Of a stretch of 64,000 bases of DNA, positions 58,283 to 64,000 are shown one piece after another. The position numbers and the translations under genes are program-made. The notes beneath the pieces were generated by a model. The model was not told the DNA's origin. It saw nothing but the letters and a program-made list of their open reading frames with translations, and did not search any database. Location of the stretch: NCBI RefSeq assembly GCF_000422465.1, contig NZ_KE383842.1, positions 889,845 through 953,844 on the forward strand. Reading direction: 5' to 3'. This DNA is from Paenibacillus harenae DSM 16969. Lineage in GTDB: Bacteria > Bacillota > Bacilli > Paenibacillales > Paenibacillaceae. How positions within the stretch are numbered: the first letter of the stretch is position 1; every line of letters starts with the position of its first letter.

Positions 58283-59833
58283 ATGAGTTTGTTAACAGTA
58301 GAGCAATTATCACATACGTTTGGCGATCGCGTTTTGTTTAAAAATGTTTCCTTCCGGCTGCTCGCGGGCGAGCATGTCGGACTTGTCGGGGCGAACGGCA
58401 CAGGAAAATCAACGTTGATGAACATTTTGACCGGAAAGCTGCTGAAGGACGAAGGGAAGGCGGAATGGACGCCCCGCGTCCGTTACGGTTACCTGGACCA
58501 GCATACGAAGCTGGAAACGGGCAAAACCATCCGCGATGTCCTTAAGGATGCGTTCGCTCCGCTGCTCGTATTGGAGCAGGAGCTGAACGAGATCGCACTG
58601 CAGATGGGAGATGCGGATCCGGATACGCTCGACCAGCTGCTGATCCGGATGGGGGAAATTCAAGAGGAGCTGGAAATCGGAGATTTCTATCTGATCGATG
58701 TGAAAGTCGAGGAAATGGCCAACGGTCTCGGTCTCAGCGCAATCGGCTTGGATCGCGACGTTGCCGCGCTTAGCGGCGGACAAAGGACGAAGGTCTTATT
58801 GGCTAAGCTTCTTCTGGAGAAGCCTACGGTCCTATTGCTTGACGAGCCTACGAACTATTTGGACGAAGAGCATGTCAATTGGCTGACGAACTATTTGAAA
58901 AACTACCCGTACGCCTTTATTCTTATATCGCATGAAACGGGCTTTATGAACCAGGTGGTTGACGTTATTTACCACTTGGAATTTGCGAAGCTAACCCGAT
59001 ATTCCGCTAATTACGAGAAGTTTCTGGAAATGGCGGACATGAATAAGTCGCAGCATCTCGAAGCCTATGAGAAGCAGCAGGACTACATTAAGAAGCAGGA
59101 AGACTTTATTCAAAAGAATAAAGCGAGGGCTTCAACCTCCGGTCGCGCGAAGAGCCGGGAGAAGCAGCTGGACCGGATCGAACGGATCGACCGCCCGGAA
59201 GAGGCGCCGAAGCCGACGTTTAACTTTAAAGAGTCGAGAACGAGCGGCAAAACGGTTTTTGAAGCCGAAGGCATGGTTATCGGTTATTCGAAGCCCCTTC
59301 TGCCAAGGATGAATGTGCTTATTGAACGCGGCGACAAAATAGCGATCGTCGGCTGCAACGGTGTAGGCAAATCAACGCTCTTGAAGACGATTCTAGGCGT
59401 CATCCCTCCGTTGGAAGGGCAATTATATCTTGGCGACTTCTTAAATCCGGCCTATTTCGAGCAGGAGGCGAAGGCGCCTTCGCTTACGCCGCTGGACGAT
59501 GTCTGGAACGAATTCTCGTTCATGAACCAGCATGAGGTACGGGCCGCGCTTGCGCGCTGCGGTCTGAAGAACGAACATATCACGCGTTCGCTTAATCAAT
59601 TGAGCGGGGGAGAGCAAGCGAAGGTACGCCTATGCAAGCTCATGCTGCGCGAGAGCAACTGGATTTTGTTCGATGAGCCGACCAACCATCTGGACGTCGT
59701 GGCGAAGGCCGAGCTGAGACGCGCCCTTCAAGCTTACAAAGGGACGGTCGTGCTGGTCTCACACGAGCCGGAATTCTATGAGGATTGGGTTTCAAAGATA
59801 TGGGATGTTGAAGCTTGGTCCATGCAGAGCTAG
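58283..59833 (+). CDS. ABC-F family ATPase
   Basis: 516 residues, two ATPase domains in one chain and no membrane part. Domain 1: GANGTGKST, LSGGQRTKVLLAKLL, LLLDEPTNYLDE. A charged linker (KKQEDFIQKNKARAS) follows, then domain 2: GCNGVGKST, LSGGEQAKVRLCKL, ILFDEPTNHLDV. ABC-F proteins bind the ribosomal E site; some aid translation and some protect from antibiotics. Nothing here decides between them. Start ATG 58283 has GGAG 11 bases upstream; an ATG at 58241 adds 14 residues unlike the family. Confidence 0.93.
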   Translation: MSLLTVEQLSHTFGDRVLFKNVSFRLLAGEHVGLVGANGTGKSTLMNILTGKLLKDEGKAEWTPRVRYGYLDQHTKLETGKTIRDVLKDAFAPLLVLEQELNEIALQMGDADPDTLDQLLIRMGEIQEELEIGDFYLIDVKVEEMANGLGLSAIGLDRDVAALSGGQRTKVLLAKLLLEKPTVLLLDEPTNYLDEEHVNWLTNYLKNYPYAFILISHETGFMNQVVDVIYHLEFAKLTRYSANYEKFLEMADMNKSQHLEAYEKQQDYIKKQEDFIQKNKARASTSGRAKSREKQLDRIERIDRPEEAPKPTFNFKESRTSGKTVFEAEGMVIGYSKPLLPRMNVLIERGDKIAIVGCNGVGKSTLLKTILGVIPPLEGQLYLGDFLNPAYFEQEAKAPSLTPLDDVWNEFSFMNQHEVRAALARCGLKNEHITRSLNQLSGGEQAKVRLCKLMLRESNWILFDEPTNHLDVVAKAELRRALQAYKGTVVLVSHEPEFYEDWVSKIWDVEAWSMQS

Positions 59834-59846
59834 GGGTGAACCGATA

Positions 59847-61058
59847 ATGGCTGAAAGAGCGTTTGGCCTGAGAGCGCTTGGAGAAGTGTTTCTGGCCGCG
59901 TTGAAGCTTGGTCTTACTTCGTTTGGCGGTCCCATTGCCCACATAGGTTATTTCCGCGAGGAATATGTTACGCGCAGGAAATGGGTAACGGATCGCAACT
60001 TCGCGGATTTAGTCGCGTTATGCCAATTCCTCCCCGGACCGGCCAGCAGCCAGCTGGGGATGGCCATTGGCGCGAAGCGGGCAGGCGTAATCGGCGCAAT
60101 TGCCGCGTGGATCGGCTTCACGCTTCCTTCGGCGGTGCTGATGATCGCTTTTGCCTATGGCGCGCAATCGTTAGTCGCAGATGAAGCAGGCTGGCTGCAA
60201 GGATTGAAGCTTGCGGCCGTAGCGATCGTAGCGCAGGCGGTTTGGAGCATGTCGCGATCGTTGGCGCCGGATCGGCTGCGTGCGACAATCGTCCTTGTCA
60301 CCGCAAGCGTTGCGATTCTTTGGCCCACGATGGCGGGTCAATTGGTACTGCTTCTTCTATGCGCCGGCATTGGCATTGCTGTCTTTAAACCGGGGACGGA
60401 TACGAAAGGCGAATCGGCGTTTGTTGACGGTCAGCGTGCAATAGGCCGCGGATTTGCCGTCAGTATGCTTGCTCTTTTTTTCCTGCTCCTTATCGGTCTG
60501 CCGGTCGTCAGCTATTGGTCCGGCTCCCCTCTTTTATCCTTAATCGACAGCATCTACCGAGCAGGCTCACTCGTATTCGGCGGGGGACATGCCGTATTGC
60601 CGATGCTGGAAACAGAGCTGCTAAGTTCGGAGCAGCAGCTGTTAACAAGCGATCAATTTATGGCAGGCTACGGTGCGGTGCAAGCGGTACCGGGTCCGTT
60701 ATTCACATTTGCGGCTTACATCGGCGCAGCGATGCAGACGGGACCGATGCGAATCGGGTATGCCGTCATTGCGCTGCTTTCCATTTTTCTGCCTTCGTTT
60801 CTGCTAGTAATAGGAGCTCTTCCTTTCTGGGAGGCACTGAAGAGGAACAGGCTCGCCCAATCGGCTTTAATGGGAGTGAATGCCGGTATCGTCGGCATTC
60901 TGCTTGCAGCCCTGTATGATCCGATTTTTGTCGACACGGTAACTTCCGCCAAACAGCTGGTGTTTGTTCTGATTTTGTTTGCTTTTCTTCAGTTCTGGAA
61001 GCGTCCTGCGTGGCAAGCGGTCCTGCTTGCGGCGATTGCCGGTCTACTGATCCTGTAG
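59847..61058 (+). CDS. chrA: Chromate transporter ChrA, two-domain form
   Basis: 403 residues with two homologous CHR halves. First half: LTSFGGPIAHIGYFREEYV and ALCQFLPGPASSQLGMAIG. Second half: SLVFGGGHAVLPMLETELL and GAVQAVPGPLFTFAAYIG. Each half has five to six membrane helices. Exports chromate in characterised members; related proteins may move other anions. ATG 59847 behind AGGGGTGAACCG; 13 bases after the ABC-F gene stop, so possibly co-transcribed. Confidence 0.93.
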   Translation: MAERAFGLRALGEVFLAALKLGLTSFGGPIAHIGYFREEYVTRRKWVTDRNFADLVALCQFLPGPASSQLGMAIGAKRAGVIGAIAAWIGFTLPSAVLMIAFAYGAQSLVADEAGWLQGLKLAAVAIVAQAVWSMSRSLAPDRLRATIVLVTASVAILWPTMAGQLVLLLLCAGIGIAVFKPGTDTKGESAFVDGQRAIGRGFAVSMLALFFLLLIGLPVVSYWSGSPLLSLIDSIYRAGSLVFGGGHAVLPMLETELLSSEQQLLTSDQFMAGYGAVQAVPGPLFTFAAYIGAAMQTGPMRIGYAVIALLSIFLPSFLLVIGALPFWEALKRNRLAQSALMGVNAGIVGILLAALYDPIFVDTVTSAKQLVFVLILFAFLQFWKRPAWQAVLLAAIAGLLIL

Positions 61059-61105
61059 ATCGGCTTACTTGCATTTGTGATACAGCTTCATTATGATGAA
61101 AATAT

Positions 61106-61135
61106 CCGTTCTTGTGTAAGAACGGCGGTTTTTAA
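61106..61135 (+). terminator. Intrinsic terminator after chrA
   Basis: CCGTTCTT (61106-61113) pairs perfectly with AAGAACGG (61118-61125), loop GTGT, then CGG and TTTTT. Confidence 0.8.
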
Positions 61136-61195
61136 TAAATGCTAATACTTGACTTCAACCATTAATTGACAACCGGAAGTTGGTGAACCTCTTAG

Positions 61196-61894
61196 ATGAA
61201 AGAACGTATTCTTGTCGTGGAAGACGAAACAGGGATTTCCCGCATCCTGCAGCTGGAGCTGGAGCATGAGGGCTACACGGTGGGGACGGCCGCCGACGGC
61301 CGCACCGGATACGAAATGGCCTCCTCCGGAGAATGGCAGCTCGTGCTGCTTGATGTGATGCTGCCCGAGATGAGCGGGATCGAGGTGCTGAGGCTGCTTC
61401 GGCAGGCCGGCAACCCGGTGCCTATTATATTATTAACCGCACGAGATACGGTGCCCGATAAAGTAAGTGGATTCGAGCACGGCGCGAATGATTATATAAC
61501 GAAACCGTTTGCGATGGAGGAGCTCCTTGCCCGGGTCCGTAACATATTGCGTATTTTCCAGCAGCATCCCCGCGAGGCGGAAGGCTCGGATATGATCAAG
61601 GTGGGCGACCTGACGATCGAGCTGCGAACACGCAAGGTGTACCGCAAGGATATTCTGATCGAGCTGACCCCGCGCGAGTTCGAGCTGCTTGTTTATTTGG
61701 TTGAGAATAAAAATGAGGAAAAATCGCGGGAAGACATTTTATCGGAAGTATGGGGCTATGACTTCATCGGCGAGACGAACCTGGTCGACGTGTATATCCG
61801 TTATTTGCGGCAGAAGCTGGATAAAGGCTACCGCCACAAGCTCATTCATACGGTACGCGGCGTAGGTTACATGGTTAAGGAGCCCGATGCATGA
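61196..61894 (+). CDS. OmpR/PhoB-family response regulator
   Basis: 232 residues. Receiver with ILVVEDE, phospho-accepting Asp53 in LLDVMLPEMSG and Lys in ITKPFAMEE; a linker; then a winged helix with LTPREFELLVYLVENKN and LVDVYIRYLRQKL. Overlaps its kinase by 4 bases (ATGA). Similar in layout to ArlR-type regulators; the stimulus and targets are unknown. Confidence 0.95.
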   Translation: MKERILVVEDETGISRILQLELEHEGYTVGTAADGRTGYEMASSGEWQLVLLDVMLPEMSGIEVLRLLRQAGNPVPIILLTARDTVPDKVSGFEHGANDYITKPFAMEELLARVRNILRIFQQHPREAEGSDMIKVGDLTIELRTRKVYRKDILIELTPREFELLVYLVENKNEEKSREDILSEVWGYDFIGETNLVDVYIRYLRQKLDKGYRHKLIHTVRGVGYMVKEPDA

Positions 61895-63249
61895 CGCTCC
61901 GCAAAAGGTTTACGCTGTTTACGATTTTTTGGTTCATATTCATCCTGATTTTATTTAATATATTCGTTTATTTCTATGTGATTAAGATCACGACGGAAAG
62001 CGAAGAAGAAGTGATTGCCAACAAGGTCACTCTTATGCTGGAGAATCCCAGAATTCAGAGCAGCCGAGGACTCAATACGCCGGAGCTGCTCAACGAATAT
62101 TATAACGTGAACGAAATGATTCGTATTATCGTACCGAATAATAGAGTCGTGAATATTACAGGCTCCGATCCGCTTCTCTTGCAGCTTCCGGCAGCGTTTG
62201 AGGCCCAGCATACGACCGGCAAGATTATGAAGGGCGGGGAGCGCATCTTGTATATGCGCGTCCCCCTTTACGAGGGAAACCGCGTCATTGCGATGCTTGA
62301 GATTAACCGTATCCTGGATGAGCTGGATAACTACCTGCAGGTGCTTGTCGCTGCGCTTAGCATAACGAGCGGCGGCGCGATTTTGTTTGCGATATTCGGT
62401 ACCTATTGGTTTACATCCAGACTGACGGCGCCCATTCAACAGATGGTCAATACGATGCGTGAGATCGACCGGAGCGGGAAGCTGAGGCAGATTGAGCTGA
62501 GCAACCGCGAAGAGTCTGCAGAGCTGCTTCAGCTCGTCCGCGCTTTTAATCAAATGATCGGGCGGCTCGACCGGACGTTCGCGAAGCAGAAGCAGTTCGT
62601 CGCCGACGCGTCTCATGAGCTGAAGACGCCGCTGACGGTAATCAGCAGCTATGCCGGCATGTTGAAGCGCTGGGGACGCGATGATGAAAGCTTGCGCGAC
62701 GAAGCGATCGAGGCGATCGACAAAGAAGCGAACCGGCTGCAAAATTTGACAAAATCGATGTTGATGCTTGCCGAGGCCGAACAAGAGGATTGGCTGAAGC
62801 TGGAGCTTTTTGATGTCGTCCAAGTGGTTGATGAGCTTTCCACGATGCTGCAGACGACTTTCGGACGGCCGATTCGGGTCAAAGCGTTCTCGAAGGTGGT
62901 CAAGATGGTGGGCGACAAGGATAAAATAAGGCAGTTGCTCGTCATATTGCTCGACAATGCGATCAAGTATTCGAAGGATCCGATCGATGTCACCGTAACG
63001 CTCGTAAGAAATATTGTTAAGATCGAGGTTAAGGACAAAGGAATGGGCATTCCGGAGAATGAGATCCCGCATCTGTTCGAAAGGTTCTACCGCGTTGACG
63101 GCGCAAGAAGCCGCGCGACCGGCGGAGTCGGGCTGGGATTATCCATTGCGAAGCGGATCATTGATCTGCACGAAGGCAAGGTCGATGTATTCAGCTTGCC
63201 GGATCTTGGTACGACGATCACTTTGCAATTCAAGCAGCGCAAGCAATAA
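61891..63249 (+). CDS. Sensor histidine kinase (ArlS-like)
   Basis: 452 residues. Membrane segments at about 7-30 and 150-175 flank a small outer domain; HAMP follows, then the dimerisation box ASHELKTPLTV with His242, N-box LLDNAIKYS, G1 KDKGMGIPE and G2 GVGLGLSIAKRI. Partner of the response regulator encoded just upstream. Size and order of domains fit the ArlS/YkoH-like group. No gene of obvious target function is adjacent. Confidence 0.94.
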   Translation: MTLRKRFTLFTIFWFIFILILFNIFVYFYVIKITTESEEEVIANKVTLMLENPRIQSSRGLNTPELLNEYYNVNEMIRIIVPNNRVVNITGSDPLLLQLPAAFEAQHTTGKIMKGGERILYMRVPLYEGNRVIAMLEINRILDELDNYLQVLVAALSITSGGAILFAIFGTYWFTSRLTAPIQQMVNTMREIDRSGKLRQIELSNREESAELLQLVRAFNQMIGRLDRTFAKQKQFVADASHELKTPLTVISSYAGMLKRWGRDDESLRDEAIEAIDKEANRLQNLTKSMLMLAEAEQEDWLKLELFDVVQVVDELSTMLQTTFGRPIRVKAFSKVVKMVGDKDKIRQLLVILLDNAIKYSKDPIDVTVTLVRNIVKIEVKDKGMGIPENEIPHLFERFYRVDGARSRATGGVGLGLSIAKRIIDLHEGKVDVFSLPDLGTTITLQFKQRKQ

Positions 63250-63273
63250 CTACGGCAACGGAGGGGAAGCCGG

Positions 63274-64000
63274 ATGAAGTTTCGCACGGCAGCGGTACAA
63301 TATCATTTGGAGGACATCGGCTCGTTCGAGCAATTCGCGGAGCAGGTGACGCATTATGTGCGGAACGCTTCCGAATACGGCGTTCAGTTTATTTTGTTTC
63401 CCGAATTTATGACGACGCAATTGCTATCCATCGGAGACGGGAGGGGGCGTGCGCTTCCGATCGGGCGATTGCCCGATTTTACGGAAGCTTATTTGCATTT
63501 GTTCACTTCATTAGCGAAGGAGTACGGCATATCCATCGTCGGTGGAACGCATGTTGTAGAGATGGAGGATGGCAAGCGCAGAAATGCCGCGCATCTGTTC
63601 CACCCGGACGGGAAGGTCGACGTGCAGCACAAAATTCATTTGACCCCCACCGAGGTAAGCGAATGGAATATGTCTCCGGGCGAAGGCCTGGACGTTTTCG
63701 AAACGCCGTTTGGCACGATTGCGATGCTTACCTGCTACGATATCGAGTTTCCTGAAATCGTTCGTATGGCGCGGGCGAAGGGAGCGGACGTCATTTTCTG
63801 CCCTTCCTGTACGGACGACAGGCACGGCTTCTACCGGGTCAGGTACTGCTGCCATGCAAGAGCGGTTGAGAACCAGGTATATATCGTAACTACGGGGACG
63901 GTCGGTTCACTTCGCAAGGTTGATTTCATGCGCGCCAATTTCGGCCAGGCTGCGGTCATCGCACCGAATGACATCCCTTTCCCGCCTGCAGGCATCTTAT
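63274..64000 (+). CDS. Nitrilase-superfamily amidohydrolase (3' end outside window)
   Basis: 242 residues are visible, starting MKFRTAAVQYHLEDIG at ATG 63274 behind GGAGGGGAAG. The catalytic triad is present: Glu44 in LFPEF, Lys120 in VQHKIHLTPTE and Cys154 in LTCYDIEFPE. Such enzymes hydrolyse C-N bonds in amides or ureido compounds. The close spacing to the kinase gene (24 bases) suggests the same transcript. The substrate subgroup cannot be told from this part. Confidence 0.9.
   Translation, partial: MKFRTAAVQYHLEDIGSFEQFAEQVTHYVRNASEYGVQFILFPEFMTTQLLSIGDGRGRALPIGRLPDFTEAYLHLFTSLAKEYGISIVGGTHVVEMEDGKRRNAAHLFHPDGKVDVQHKIHLTPTEVSEWNMSPGEGLDVFETPFGTIAMLTCYDIEFPEIVRMARAKGADVIFCPSCTDDRHGFYRVRYCCHARAVENQVYIVTTGTVGSLRKVDFMRANFGQAAVIAPNDIPFPPAGIL

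Noticed and set aside
61148..61195. Sigma-A promoter before the OmpR-type regulator
   Set aside because: Two TTGAC-like hexamers occur but neither has a -10 hexamer at acceptable spacing.

Overview
The window looks like a chromosomal segment of a spore-forming Gram-positive of the Paenibacillaceae (Paenibacillus, Cohnella or a close relative). Three things support this. It carries sporulation genes (cotE, spoVK). Several gene orders match the Bacillus chromosome: cotE-mutS-mutL...miaA-hfq, spoVK-hflX-ynbB-glnR-glnA, lexA/yneA...ynzC and mrfA-mrfB. It also has Paenibacillus-style accessory loci (YesM/YesN with a sugar ABC importer and a GH105 hydrolase). Genes have strong GGAGG-type ribosome binding sites, TTG and GTG starts are common, and base composition is moderately GC-rich. 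There is no insertion sequence, prophage, CRISPR array, tRNA or rRNA that I can see.

Layout. 1-1,100: end of an unidentified gene, beta-carbonic anhydrase and a HesB-like protein. 1.2-6.6 kb: M32 carboxypeptidase, a SsuABC/NMT1-type ABC importer and an aromatic acid exporter homologue. 6.8-16.4 kb: cotE, a very GC-rich COOH-NH2 ligase (amidoligase), mutS, mutL, an RsmJ-like methyltransferase, miaA and hfq. 16.5-21.1 kb: class A penicillin-binding protein with a lipoprotein peptidyl-prolyl isomerase, then DUF402 and YdcF proteins. 21.2-26.7 kb: spoVK, hflX, ynbB and the nitrogen-control pair glnR-glnA with a perfect GlnR operator. 26.8-32.2 kb: two small proteins, lexA and the divergent SOS division inhibitor yneA, a MacAB-type ABC efflux system and ynzC. 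32.2-40.8 kb: aldo/keto reductase, a membrane protein, HAD phosphatase, acireductone dioxygenase divergent from cobalamin-dependent metH, RNase Z and a second-type UMP kinase. 40.9-48.6 kb: an ArsR remnant, the MrfAB repair helicase/nuclease, HAD-IIA phosphatase, a Fpg-like protein without the catalytic proline, a small receiver-like protein, a 650-bp gene-free repeat region and an RlmM-like methyltransferase. 48.8-56.4 kb: YesM/YesN two-component system, sugar ABC importer and GH105 hydrolase. 56.5-64 kb: a Ser/Thr kinase fused to a degenerate MinD-like domain, ABC-F protein, chromate transporter, an OmpR-type two-component system and a nitrilase-family amidohydrolase cut by the window end.

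How it fits together. Most of the window is housekeeping: mismatch repair, tRNA modification, cell wall synthesis, nitrogen assimilation, the SOS response and methionine synthesis. The parts most worth a second look are the amidoligase between cotE and mutS, the kinase-MinD fusion, the Fpg-like protein with a Q at position 2, the four evenly spaced SOS boxes between lexA and yneA, and the repeat-bearing intergenic region at 46.9-47.6 kb.
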